This document shows positions 48,068-57,112 of a DNA stretch of 64,000 nucleotides, piece by piece. The position numbers were made by a program, and so were the translations under genes. Every line of letters starts with the position of its first letter. Positions within the stretch are counted from its first letter, which is position 1. Source of the stretch: Methyloceanibacter superfactus (lineage in GTDB: Bacteria > Pseudomonadota > Alphaproteobacteria > Rhizobiales > Methyloligellaceae); assembly GCF_001723305.1 (NCBI RefSeq), contig NZ_LPWF01000023.1:1-64000 (forward strand), in the 5' to 3' direction. The notes under the pieces were generated by a model. That model was not told where the DNA came from. It worked only from the letters and a program-made list of their open reading frames with translations, and made no database searches.

Positions 48068-50473
48068 ATGTCAGACCGAACCCCTGGAACTGGACCATCG
48101 AACTGGCTGCGCTCGGGGGCAAAGGTCCTCGGCGGCGCAAGTTTCGTGCTTGTGATCTTGCTCCTTGCAGTTGCCCTATCCGGCCCGACCGAGGCGCCCG
48201 CACAAGAGCCCGACCAGGCCGGCAGCCCGGTACCGAGCTACACCGCCGATATCCAGCCCATCTTCAACAAGCGCTGCATCGCTTGCCACGGCTGCCTGGG
48301 GTCGCCGTGCAACGTCAAACTCACGTCGTTTCGGGGGGTCGAACGCGGGGGCTTTGGTCAGAACCCCTATTCGAGCCACTTCTTGGCGTCACCGCGCACC
48401 GGCATGGACGTCGTCCAGACGACGGCGGAGTGGCGCGCGCGTGGCTTCTATCCGGTGTTGTCCCGCGGCGGCTCCAAGATCGAGAACCAGTATCTCTCGC
48501 TGCTTTATCAGATGGTGGAGAACGGAACCCGCCACAACAGTCCGGGCTTCTCGCGCCAGGCGCTCATGCCGCTCTACACCAAGCGCTACGCCCATCAATG
48601 CCCGGCCACGCCCGATGCGCTCAGGGCCCAGCTCAAGCAGAACCCCGCCGCGGGCATGCCTTTCGGCCTGCCGGCGCTCGACAACAAGGACTTCAAGACC
48701 TTGCAAGCGTGGGTCAGGGGCGGATCGCCGGGACCGACGGAAGCGGAGCTGCGCGCCGCCGAGACGCCGAACAACCCGGCCGCCGTCCTCGCCTGGGAAA
48801 CTTTTTTCAATGCCGAAGACAAGCGGTCGCAGCTCGTCGCGCGCTACATCTTCGATCATCTTTTCTTGGCGACCATCGTGCTCGAGGAAAGCCCCAGGGA
48901 CTATTTCCGCCTTGTGCGCTCGAAGACGCCCCCGGCCGCCACGCCCGCGGCCGCGCCGGCACCCGTCGCGGTCATCGACACCCCGCTGCCTTACACCAAC
49001 CCGTACAAATATGCCGGCGTCGACCGCGTCTATTACCGCCTGAAGAAGCTCACCACGGCGATGCTGCAGAAGAACCATTTTGTCTGGCGCCTCAACCACG
49101 GCGACATCGAGCATCTCAAGGCACTCTTCCTGGAGCCGGATTGGGGCGATAATGCCAAGCTCGACGCGCCCTGGGACATCGGCAATCCCTTCCTGGTCTA
49201 TCAAGCCATTCCGGTCGAGGCGCGCTACCGCTTCCTCCTGGAGAATTCCGAGCTGATCGTCTCCGGCATCACCTACGGCCCGGTGTGTCTCGGTCAGACG
49301 GCGACCTACGCAGTCAAGGATCAGTTCTGGGTCTACTTCGTCGATCCCAAATACGACGTCTCGGTCCTCGATCCGAAACTCGGGCTCGACACCTGGAACA
49401 CGTTCATGGACCGCTCGCTGCTCGGCAACGACAGCTACGAGGCCGCCTACGGCCAAGCCCTCAAGAAGCTCCAGCCCAAGGGTTACACCATCGACGCCAT
49501 CTGGAACGGCGACCGCAAGAACCCGAACGCTTGGCTGACGGTGTTGCGCCACGAGAGCAATGTCTCGGTGATGAAGGGCCGGCAGGGCGGCATCCCGCGC
49601 ACCCAATGGCTGATGGATTATAGCGGTTTCGAGCGCATCTATTACGACACCGTCGCCAACTTCGAATATTGGTCCGGTGACATCCCAAAGCTCGAGACCT
49701 TGGTGTTCTTCAACTATCTGCGCCAGGAGTTCGAGGACAACTTCCTGCTTCTGCTGCCCGAGGGCGACCGCCAGGCGATCCGCGACGACTGGACCCAAGG
49801 CATCGGACAAGCTGCCCTCGCCCTGGAGCCCTTCGCCGGCGCCGATCAACCCACGCAAATCGAGACGTCGAAGCACGATCCCATCTTGAGCCTGGTCGGG
49901 GATATCCAAGAGCACATGGGCGAAGCGGTCAGCGGACCGGTCGATCTGCTCAATCCGCATATCAAGCCCAAAGTCTCCTTGAGCGACCCGATCAAGAGCT
50001 ATGACGATTGGGTCAAGGCGGCGTCGCTCTTGACCCAGACTCACGCCTACAAGTTCCCGCGTTACCTGCCGAGCGTGATTCTGTTAAAACTCACCGACGG
50101 CGACGATGACGCGCGCGTCTATTCGCTCATCGCCAACCGCGTCTACGCCACCCAGGACACGCTGCTGTTTCAGGACGGTCAGGAGCTTCCGCATCTCTAC
50201 ACCATGAGCATCTACCCGACGGTGATCGGCGGCTTCCCCAATTACTTCTTGGAGATGGACCTAAAGCAAGCAGGCGACTTCCTGCGCCGCTTGCGCGACG
50301 TGCAATCTCTCGCCGACTGGAATCGTTTGCGGGATCGTTACGGCATCCTGCGCAACGACGAGCGCTTCTGGCCGACCTATGACTGGTTCACCGCGTGGAA
50401 CTTCGCCAATCGCGGCATCAAGGCCGGCTATCTCGACCTCTCCTATTACGATCTATTCGACTCGGTTTACTGA
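48068..50473 (+). CDS. cti: Fatty acid cis/trans isomerase
   Basis: Periplasmic c-type haem enzyme that turns cis-unsaturated membrane phospholipid acyl chains into trans forms, stiffening the membrane under solvent or heat stress. 801 residues with an N-terminal membrane segment ([18 protein letters not shown]) and the haem site CIACH near residue 75, then the family body ([63 protein letters not shown]). Known mostly from Pseudomonas, Vibrio and Methylococcus; less usual in alphaproteobacteria. Transcribed behind the GH15 gene. Confidence 0.93.
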   Translation: MSDRTPGTGPSNWLRSGAKVLGGASFVLVILLLAVALSGPTEAPAQEPDQAGSPVPSYTADIQPIFNKRCIACHGCLGSPCNVKLTSFRGVERGGFGQNPYSSHFLASPRTGMDVVQTTAEWRARGFYPVLSRGGSKIENQYLSLLYQMVENGTRHNSPGFSRQALMPLYTKRYAHQCPATPDALRAQLKQNPAAGMPFGLPALDNKDFKTLQAWVRGGSPGPTEAELRAAETPNNPAAVLAWETFFNAEDKRSQLVARYIFDHLFLATIVLEESPRDYFRLVRSKTPPAATPAAAPAPVAVIDTPLPYTNPYKYAGVDRVYYRLKKLTTAMLQKNHFVWRLNHGDIEHLKALFLEPDWGDNAKLDAPWDIGNPFLVYQAIPVEARYRFLLENSELIVSGITYGPVCLGQTATYAVKDQFWVYFVDPKYDVSVLDPKLGLDTWNTFMDRSLLGNDSYEAAYGQALKKLQPKGYTIDAIWNGDRKNPNAWLTVLRHESNVSVMKGRQGGIPRTQWLMDYSGFERIYYDTVANFEYWSGDIPKLETLVFFNYLRQEFEDNFLLLLPEGDRQAIRDDWTQGIGQAALALEPFAGADQPTQIETSKHDPILSLVGDIQEHMGEAVSGPVDLLNPHIKPKVSLSDPIKSYDDWVKAASLLTQTHAYKFPRYLPSVILLKLTDGDDDARVYSLIANRVYATQDTLLFQDGQELPHLYTMSIYPTVIGGFPNYFLEMDLKQAGDFLRRLRDVQSLADWNRLRDRYGILRNDERFWPTYDWFTAWNFANRGIKAGYLDLSYYDLFDSVY

Positions 50474-50728
50474 GCCGGCGCCTGCGTTAAGCGCGGTGCT
50501 CGGGATTGCCGTAGTCGAAACGGCACCCCGCCTTCCACGCCTTTCGATTGTTCCCGTGATTGGGATAACACCGCCGGCGTCCTTCAGCAGCGGCGAGACT
50601 TTCGCGCGCCATGATTGGCTGCGTCTCCCTGATGGCGCAGATGCGAGCGCGACCGCCGGGCCCGCCGGTGCGCGCGTCTGGGTCAAGACCGGACATTTGC
50701 GCTTCACCGCGAACAGAGACGCCGCGGG

Positions 50729-51298
50729 TTAAAGATCACGCAGGGCCGCGTCGATGATGGCTTGCAGCTCGCGGGTCGGATAGCCCGAGCGCGCCAGCAC
50801 GCGTAACCCCATATAGGTGTTGAAGATGAAGCGCGCCGTCTCGGTGCGCCGCTTGGCCGACCACCGCCCGGCCCGTTTGCTCTGCTTCAAGGCCGTGGAG
50901 AAGGCGGCCTCCAAACGCCGCATCATGGCCGCCACCCTTGCTTCCACCTCGGGGTCGACCCGCGCCTGGTCGATCGCTGCGTTGCACAAAAAGCAGCCGC
51001 GCCGGTCCTCGTCGTCGCGCACGCCTTCGAGCAATGTGCGGATGCGGCTCAGCCCATCTCCGGCTTCAGGGTCGCTGAGGAGCGAAACACCCGTCTCCAC
51101 CGTCGTCTTGTCGTAGAGATCCAGCGCGGCGAGATAGATGCTGCGCTTGTCCTTGAATGCTTTGTACAGGCTGCCGCGCGCGATCTTCATCGCGCTGAGC
51201 AGGTCTTGGAGTGAAGCGGCCTCATAACCCTTCGCCCAGAACACGCCCATGGCGTGGTCCAGCGCCTCGTCGATATCAAATTCCCGTGGCCGGGCCAT
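50729..51298 (-). CDS. TetR-family transcriptional regulator
   Basis: 189 residues with an N-terminal helix-turn-helix ([20 protein letters not shown], then [20 protein letters not shown]) and a variable ligand domain with CFLCNAA, a CxxC that could sense thiol stress. It is divergent from the AhpD-like gene, and two palindromes fitting TetR sites lie between them, so it probably represses both directions. Confidence 0.92.
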   Translation of the reverse strand: MARPREFDIDEALDHAMGVFWAKGYEAASLQDLLSAMKIARGSLYKAFKDKRSIYLAALDLYDKTTVETGVSLLSDPEAGDGLSRIRTLLEGVRDDEDRRGCFLCNAAIDQARVDPEVEARVAAMMRRLEAAFSTALKQSKRAGRWSAKRRTETARFIFNTYMGLRVLARSGYPTRELQAIIDAALRDL

Positions 51299-51330
51299 CA
51301 GTCACCTCCTCGCCATTATGTGGTGTTCGC

Positions 51331-51342
51331 GACCGATCGGTC
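51331..51342. promoter_or_regulatory. TetR-type operator, copy 1
   Basis: Perfect palindrome GACCGATCGGTC, 33 bp upstream of the tetR start. The flanks (GCGACCGATCGGTCAA) match the GACCGNNCGGTC class bound by several TetR regulators. Confidence 0.7.
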
Positions 51343-51375
51343 AACATCTCACCGACTCGTGATTCTCTGTTTATT

Positions 51376-51387
51376 GACCGTTCGGTC
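51376..51387. promoter_or_regulatory. TetR-type operator, copy 2
   Basis: GACCGTTCGGTC, 45 bp (about four helical turns) from copy 1 and 74 bp upstream of the AhpD-like gene. Same half-sites as copy 1, so one regulator likely binds both. Confidence 0.7.
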
Positions 51388-51460
51388 CATAACGCCATAT
51401 CGATGGAGGACCGGCGTCCGTCGCCGGTGGCAAACCCTGAACCTCTCAAGGAGACTATCA

Positions 51461-52008
51461 ATGCCCCGTATCCAACCTCTCGACCCGGCCGCGGCCGACG
51501 ACCGAACCAAGACACTGCTCGACGGCGTTAAGAAGAAGCTCGGCACGGTGCCGAACTTCATGAAGACCATGGCGCATGCGCCCTCCTCGCTCGCCGCCTA
51601 TCTCGCCTTCTCCGGCGCCGCCGCCGAGGGCAAGCTTCCCGTGGATCTTCGTGAGCGGATCGCGCTCGCCACGGCGCAAACCAATGGCTGCGATTATTGC
51701 GCCTCGCTCATCAGGCCCTGGGCAAGATGGCGGGCCTGGACGCCAGCGAGATCGCGTTGGGCTTCGCCGGTGACTCCACGGACCCGAAAGCGAAAGCGGC
51801 GCTTGCCTTCGCCAAGGCGGTTCTGGCCAAGCGCGGCGAGGTGAGCAATGCCGACCTGGAGACCGTCAAGGCCGCCGGCTTCACCAACGGAGAGGTCATC
51901 GAGATCGTCGCCAACGTCGCGCTCAACGTCTTCACCAACTACTTCAACAACGTCGCCGAGCCGGACATCGACTTCCCGCGCGCTCAGACCGTCAAGCGCG
52001 CGGCGTAA
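51461..52008 (+). CDS. AhpD-like carboxymuconolactone decarboxylase family protein (one frameshift)
   Basis: Peroxidase-like AhpD fold. The redox site is in NGCDYCAS, followed after the break by AHQALGKMAGL, giving the CxxC...H arrangement of the family. A G is missing near 51706; restored length is 182 residues. The start follows CAAGGAG. It is the first gene downstream of the TetR operators, with a small membrane protein and a cytochrome P460 behind it, consistent with an oxidative or nitrosative stress cassette. Confidence 0.88.
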
Positions 52009-52039
52009 CCCCCCTCACCCCAAACCGGAGAACCAACCT

Positions 52040-52417
52040 ATGGATATTCGCTTCCTCACCCCGAGGCTCCACGGCATCGTCGACTATCTGGCGGCCGCGA
52101 GCCTCCTCACCCTGCCCGTCGTGCTTGGTCTCGGCGAGACGCATCCGCTCGCCAAGTGGCTGTCGGTCGGCACTGGCGCCGCCGTGGTGATCGTGTCGCT
52201 TCTGACCGACTACCGCTACGGCGCGTTCCGCGTGCTGCCCTTCCGGGGCCATCTCGCGATCGATGCGGCCGCCGCCAGCGTCTTCGCTCTGGCCCCTGCC
52301 GTGTTCGGCTTCACCGGCCTCGACGCTTGGTACTACTGGCTCAATGCCGTCGCGGTGTTCGCGGTCGTCGGACTCAGCACGATCGACGAACCCGAGCCGG
52401 CCATGGCGCGCGTCTGA
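52040..52417 (+). CDS. Small four-helix membrane protein (SPW-like)
   Basis: 125 residues, four hydrophobic helices (GIVDYLAAASLLTLPVVLGL, WLSVGTGAAVVIVSLLTDY, LAIDAAAASVFALAPAVFGF, WLNAVAVFAVVGLSTID). The pattern PRLHGIVDY and FRGHLAIDAAA is that of SPW-repeat-like proteins. 31 bp after the AhpD-like gene. No known activity. Confidence 0.8.
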   Translation: MDIRFLTPRLHGIVDYLAAASLLTLPVVLGLGETHPLAKWLSVGTGAAVVIVSLLTDYRYGAFRVLPFRGHLAIDAAAASVFALAPAVFGFTGLDAWYYWLNAVAVFAVVGLSTIDEPEPAMARV

Positions 52418-52429
52418 GACCCTTGAATG

Positions 52430-52462
52430 CGCGGGAGCCTCGACACGCCTCGGGCTCCCGCG
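52430..52462 (+). other. Intercistronic stem-loop
   Basis: Perfect 10-bp stem CGCGGGAGCC / GGCTCCCGCG with a 13-nt loop between the SPW-like gene and the P460 gene. There is no T-tract; it could stabilise the upstream message or reduce expression of P460. Confidence 0.5.
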
Positions 52463-52499
52463 TGCACCTCCATTGGATAACGAACACGAGGAAATCACC

Positions 52500-53069
52500 A
52501 TGAGACGATCGCTCTTCGCGGCTTTGGTGCTACTGCCAAGCGTCCTAACGTCGGCCGTTCTGGCTCAACTCGCTCCCGAGAATGATCCCGCCATCCCATT
52601 GGCGCTCGAGCGTTTGCTCCATGTGCCCGCCGCAAACTACAGGCGGGACTGGGTCTTGCTAGGCTCCTTCTCTGTCCGGGCCGACGATCCCGATGAGGGC
52701 GCCAAGGAACTGCACGTGGTCTATGCGAGCGGCGAGACCGTGGACTCCTACCGCGAGACCGGCGCATTTCCCGATGGCGCCGTTCTGGTCAAGGACGTGT
52801 TCGCCACCAAGACGGAGACCTTGACCACGGGGCTGGCAAGCTATGCAGACTCGCTAAAGGGGCGATTCGTCATGGTGAAGGATACGAGCGGCAAGCACGC
52901 GGGCAGATCGCCGCTTTGGGGCGATGGCTGGGGCTGGGCCTTCTATGAAGGCGGCGAGGCCGAGAAGACTGTGACCACCGATTACCGGAAGGACTGTCTC
53001 GGTTGCCACGAGCCTGCAAGAAAACAGGATCTAATTTACCTTCGGGGCTATCCGGTCCTGAGACCCTAG
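52500..53069 (+). CDS. Cytochrome P460-family protein
   Basis: 189 residues. Signal peptide MRRSLFAALVLLPSVLTSAVLA, the P460 fold (NYRRDWVLLGSFSVRA, LHVVYASGETVDSYR, FPDGAVLVKDVFATKTE) and a C-terminal haem-attachment site CLGCH. True P460 enzymes add a lysine-haem crosslink and oxidise hydroxylamine; many relatives lack this, and which type this is cannot be told by eye. In the TetR-linked cassette, it may remove reactive nitrogen species. Confidence 0.87.
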   Translation: MRRSLFAALVLLPSVLTSAVLAQLAPENDPAIPLALERLLHVPAANYRRDWVLLGSFSVRADDPDEGAKELHVVYASGETVDSYRETGAFPDGAVLVKDVFATKTETLTTGLASYADSLKGRFVMVKDTSGKHAGRSPLWGDGWGWAFYEGGEAEKTVTTDYRKDCLGCHEPARKQDLIYLRGYPVLRP

Positions 53070-53157
53070 AGGTCTCCAGAAACCGTATTGCGCATGTCAC
53101 GCGCTTCAATCACGATCCCCGGCGTTGGATCGCCACAGAGTTGAGACACCATCCCCG

Positions 53158-55486
53158 ATGAAGGCACCGTCCGGGCCTTGCAACCCCACCTGGGCCCCGG
53201 CCCGCAAAGATATTGTCGGCGCCAGCCTCGGCTCGTCGCGGCTATGGTTCACCATCGCCCAAGGCATCGTCACCGAGGTCTATTACCCGCGCATCGACAT
53301 CCCCCAGATCAAGGATCTCGGCTTCATCATCGCCGACGACGAAGGCTTCTGGGTCGAGCTGCGGCGGATCGAGGACTACACCGTCACCCTACCGAAGGCG
53401 GGCGCCCGGCGGCGACCATCGTTCATCGCCACCCCCGCTTCACCTTCACCACGGAGGTGTGTCCCTCCGAGCGCCGCGACACGCTTCTGCTGCGCTACAA
53501 ACTGGAGGGCGACGCCGGCCTCAAGCCCTATGCCCTCCTCGCCGCACGCCTTGGCGACGATTCGCAGAACAACGTGGCCAGTGTCGCCAGCCATGACGGA
53601 CGCGGGGTCGTGTGGGCCGAGCAAGGGCCGTTCGCGCTGGCGCTCTCGGCCATCGATCAAACCGGGACCGATTCTTTCGGCCGCCGTTCCGTCGGCTGCC
53701 TCGAGGTGAGCGACGGCTGGCAGGACTTCAGCCGCAACGGCCGCATGACCTGGGTGTATGACACGGCCGGCCCCGGCGCCGTGACCCTGATGGGCGAAGT
53801 CTCCCGGCAAGGCACGCTGGCTTTGGGACTGGCCGGAACCAAGGAGGCCGCCGCGACCCTTTCGGTGTCGGCGCTGATGGACGATTTCGACGAGGAGTGG
53901 GCGGCCCACTGCACCGCCTGGGAAGAATGGCTGGCCGGATGCCGGCGCGCCGCCTTCGGCGGCGAGATCGATGACCGTCTGGCCCTCTCGGCCACAGTGC
54001 TTAAGGTCCACCAAGACCGCACCTATCGCGCGCCGCGGTGGCCAGCCTGTCCGTGCCGTGGGGCGACACCAGCACCAGCCGCGGCGGATACCACCTGGTT
54101 TGGCCGCGCGACCTGGTGGAAACCGCCGGCGCGCTCGTCGCCATGGAATCCTACCGCGATGCCCGCGACGTGCTGCGCTACCTCATCGCCACCCAGCACC
54201 AGGACGGCCACTGGTTTCAGAACCAATGGCTGGGCGGCCGCCCCTTCTGGCAAGGCGTGCAGCTCGACGAGGCGGCCTTCCCCATTCTCCTCGCATCGCT
54301 GCTGCAGGAGCGCGACGCGCTGGACGGCATCCCGATTAAGGACATGGTCACGCGCGCGGTGGGCTTCATCGCCCGCTCCGGGCCCACCACGAGCCAGGAC
54401 CGCTGGGAGGAGGACGCCGGGCTCAACACCTTCACCCTCGCCGTCGCCATCGCCGCCCTGGTCGAAGGCAGCGAGCATCTCGACGGGGCGGCGAAGGAAC
54501 ATGCGTTGAGGCTCGCCGACTATTGGAGCGCGCGCCTCGAGGCGTGGGCATTCGTGCGCGGCACGCCGCTGGCCGAGACGCTAGGTGTGAGCGGCTACTA
54601 TATCCGCACGGTGCCGCTCGACATGCTCGGCAGCAATCGCGTGCTCACCGAGAGCGTGGTCATCAAGAATCTCGACCACGATCCGGATCTGCCGGCGAGC
54701 GGTCAAGTCTCGACCGATTGCTTGCAGCTCGTCCGTTACGGGTTGCGCGCGGCGGACGATCCTTTCATCACCGACAGCATCAAGGTCATCGACCATTTGT
54801 TGAAGACCGACACGCCCTCGGGCCCGGTATGGCATCGCTATAACGACGACGGCTATGGCGAGCATGACGACGGCTCGGGCTTCAACGGCACCGGCCACGG
54901 ACGCGGCTGGCCGCTTCTCACCGGCGAGCGCGGTCACTACGCGCTAAGCGCCGGGGCGGACGTCACGCCTTATGTCGACGCCATGATGGCCATGAGCAGT
55001 CCACTTGGATTGATCCCCGAGCAGGTTTGGGACACCGCGCCCATTACCGCCGACGACCTCGTGCCCGGGAAGCCGAGCGGCTCGGCCATGCCGCTGGTCT
55101 GGGCCCATGCGGAGTTCGCCAAGCTGTGCCATAGCCTGGCGCTCGGCCGTCCCGTGGACCGGCCGAAGGCCACCTGGGCCCGCTATGGCGGCGTCCGCCC
55201 TGCGATCGACTATGATGTCTGGGGACCGAGCTTCCGGCCGTCGCACATCCAAGCAGGCCATACGCTCATCATCGCGCTCACCGCTCCGGCGCAGGTCCAT
55301 TTCGGCCTCAATGGCTGGAAGGACATCCAAGACCTGGACACGACCGATACGGGTCTCGGCGTGCATGTCGCCGAGTTGCCGACCGAGGCACTGAAAACCG
55401 GCGACAGTGTCCAGCTCACCTTCCTATGGCGCGACTCGCAAACCTGGGAAGGCCGAAACTACGAGGTGGCCATCGTCGCCCCATAA
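53158..55486 (+). CDS. Glucan 1,4-alpha-glucosidase, GH15 (two frameshifts)
   Basis: Glucoamylase-type enzyme releasing glucose from maltooligosaccharide ends. N-terminal beta-sandwich (PTWAPARKDIVGASLGSSRL, WFTIAQGIVTEVYYPRID) and (alpha/alpha)6 barrel with RGGYHLVWPRDLVETAGAL, NQWLGGRPFWQGVQLDE, DRWEEDAGLNTFTLAVAI and RGWPLLTGERGHYAL. Bases are missing near 53403 and 54030; restoring both gives 776 residues, the expected length. No signal peptide is seen, so the enzyme may be cytosolic and act on storage glucan. It is a different subfamily from the GH15 gene at 46.2 kb. Confidence 0.88.
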
Positions 55487-55494
55487 CTTGACCG

Positions 55495-55884
55495 TCAGAA
55501 AGACGGTAGGATGAGCGGCACGCTCACGATAAGGACGAGAATGGCCAGGACCACCGACAGGCTGAGATCGGCGACCATGCCGGGGGCATGAATTTTCTGA
55601 TCGTCGAGCAGCCATCCGGTGCGCACGAAACGCACGGTCGCCACCAGAATAAACACGATGCCGACGACGATGAACCCACGTCCGGCGCCCGCGCTGAAAG
55701 AATGAGACAGCGTTTCGAGCTCGGCGCGATGGTCCGGACGGACCGAGACGGCGTCGGCCATGGTCAAGATGAAGAGATCGAACCGCTCCATCAGGAAGCC
55801 GAACGCGATCACCGCAACGCCAGTGCGAAGCCAAGCGAGGAAGGTCCGCTCGTTGGCGGCGTGGTCGGTGTAGGACTTGATCAT
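55495..55884 (-). CDS. DUF202 (YidH-like) membrane protein
   Basis: 129 residues, three helices. The family mark is DHAANERTFLAWLRTGVAVIAFG near the N-terminus, followed by FIVVGIVFILVATVRFV and SVVLAILVLIVSVPLIL. Inner-membrane protein of unknown role. Convergent with the GH15 gene. Confidence 0.9.
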   Translation of the reverse strand: MIKSYTDHAANERTFLAWLRTGVAVIAFGFLMERFDLFILTMADAVSVRPDHRAELETLSHSFSAGAGRGFIVVGIVFILVATVRFVRTGWLLDDQKIHAPGMVADLSLSVVLAILVLIVSVPLILPSF

Positions 55885-56052
55885 GGCAGGCCTCGATCAA
55901 CCGTCTAAGACAGGCGATCTTCGCAGACCCGACCCAAGAATGACTTAAGACAGGGTTTTTTTGCCGCGCCCAGCGTGGCTTGCCCATTCCCGGCATGGTA
56001 ATTTTCCCGGCCCAGCCTTGGAATATTGGGCAAATAGCATGGGGGGGATGCT

Positions 56053-56832
56053 GTGGACTCTTCTGGGGGGCTGCCTGACGTAAGCACGATCACGATGAGG
56101 ACACCGTTCAGGTGGCTGGGAGCCGGCTGGCGCGACCTATGGAAGGCGCCCGGCCCTTGCCTCGCTTACGGACTTATCGTGGCCCTGCTCAGCTTCTTGC
56201 TTTGCTACGCGCTCGTTGTCTCGAACGCGGCGTTCTGGGTGCTCGCCCTGACGGTCGGTTTTGTGTTCATTGCCCCCATGCTGGCCATGGGCCTTTACGA
56301 AGCCGGGCGATTGATCGAGCGCGGCGAGAAACCCACGCTTGGACGCATGCTTTATGTGCGCCCAGCCCTTAGGCAAGACATTGCCTATCTGGGTCTGGCC
56401 CTGGTGCTGATCTATCTGTTTTGGGGACGCATTGCGCAGATCGTCTACGGCTTGTCGACCTATCACCTGCACCGGACGGTCAACGACTTCGTCACCTTCG
56501 CCACCAGCACGTCGGACGGGCAAAGCATGCTGCTGACCGGCTCAATCGTCGGTGGCGTGATCGCCTTTTTCACGTATTGCCTGGTGGTCGTGTCCGCGCC
56601 GATGTTGCTCGATCAGAAGACAAATGTTTTCGCCGCGGTCGCCACCAGCGTCAGAGCGGTGATCGAGAATTTCTGGCCGATGGTGCTTTGGGCAGCGATC
56701 CTCGGCGTGCTCACGCTCGCCACCGCGGCAACCGGTTTCCTCGGTCTCGTGATTGTCTTCCCGTGGCTCGGCCTCGCGAGTTGGCACGCTTACCGGGAAC
56801 TCGTTCCCGAGCATGCGCCGTCATCGCAATGA
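56053..56832 (+). CDS. DUF2189 domain membrane protein
   Basis: 259 residues with six predicted helices and the DUF2189 pattern (RWLGAGWRDLWKAPGPCLAYGL, FIAPMLAMGLYEAGRLIERGE, VVVSAPMLLDQKTNVFAAVATS, GLASWHAYRELV). The GTG at 56053 follows GGGGGG; an ATG at 56095 is a shorter option. Role unknown; family members are sometimes called cytochrome c oxidase subunit I-like without proof. Confidence 0.87.
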   Translation: MDSSGGLPDVSTITMRTPFRWLGAGWRDLWKAPGPCLAYGLIVALLSFLLCYALVVSNAAFWVLALTVGFVFIAPMLAMGLYEAGRLIERGEKPTLGRMLYVRPALRQDIAYLGLALVLIYLFWGRIAQIVYGLSTYHLHRTVNDFVTFATSTSDGQSMLLTGSIVGGVIAFFTYCLVVVSAPMLLDQKTNVFAAVATSVRAVIENFWPMVLWAAILGVLTLATAATGFLGLVIVFPWLGLASWHAYRELVPEHAPSSQ

Positions 56833-56943
56833 CCGAACGAGCGCGTAGCGCGCTACGGCGAGGCGGTTTCTCGAAGGCCGTCTAGAGGCGCCCCGCGTCC
56901 GTCATGGACAAGACCTCGCTAAACATGGCTGCGGCCAAAGAGA

Positions 56944-56975
56944 CGCTGTCAGAGTGTCGCGAGACTCCGACAGCG
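56944..56975. other. 32-bp near-perfect palindrome
   Basis: CGCTGTC-a-GAGT-g-TCGCGA-g-ACTC-c-GACAGCG, with only two mismatched pairs, between the DUF2189 gene and the hybrid kinase. As RNA it is a strong hairpin followed by CCAGTTTCCTTT, so it may be a weak terminator for the plus-strand gene; as DNA it could be an operator. Confidence 0.5.
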
Positions 56976-57112
56976 CCAGTTTCCTTTGGGTAGTTACGTG
57001 GCTAGCATGGGCGCGGCGCCCGCACCGGGCAATTGGCGCAACTGGGCGATCTCATGGCCCCGATGGGGGAGGACTCCTCCAATCTGGGTAACTTCCGCTA
57101 AGGAGTTGAGCA

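Noticed and set aside
48389..50044. A 551-codon minus-strand frame
   Set aside because: Antisense to the well-supported fatty acid cis/trans isomerase gene.
50474..50728. A plus-strand frame at the end of cti
   Set aside because: It overlaps the end of cti out of frame, has no ribosome site and no family resemblance; the gap appears empty.
46190..55486. The two GH15 genes as a recent duplication
   Set aside because: They differ in length, domain blocks and N-terminus, so they are separate subfamilies.
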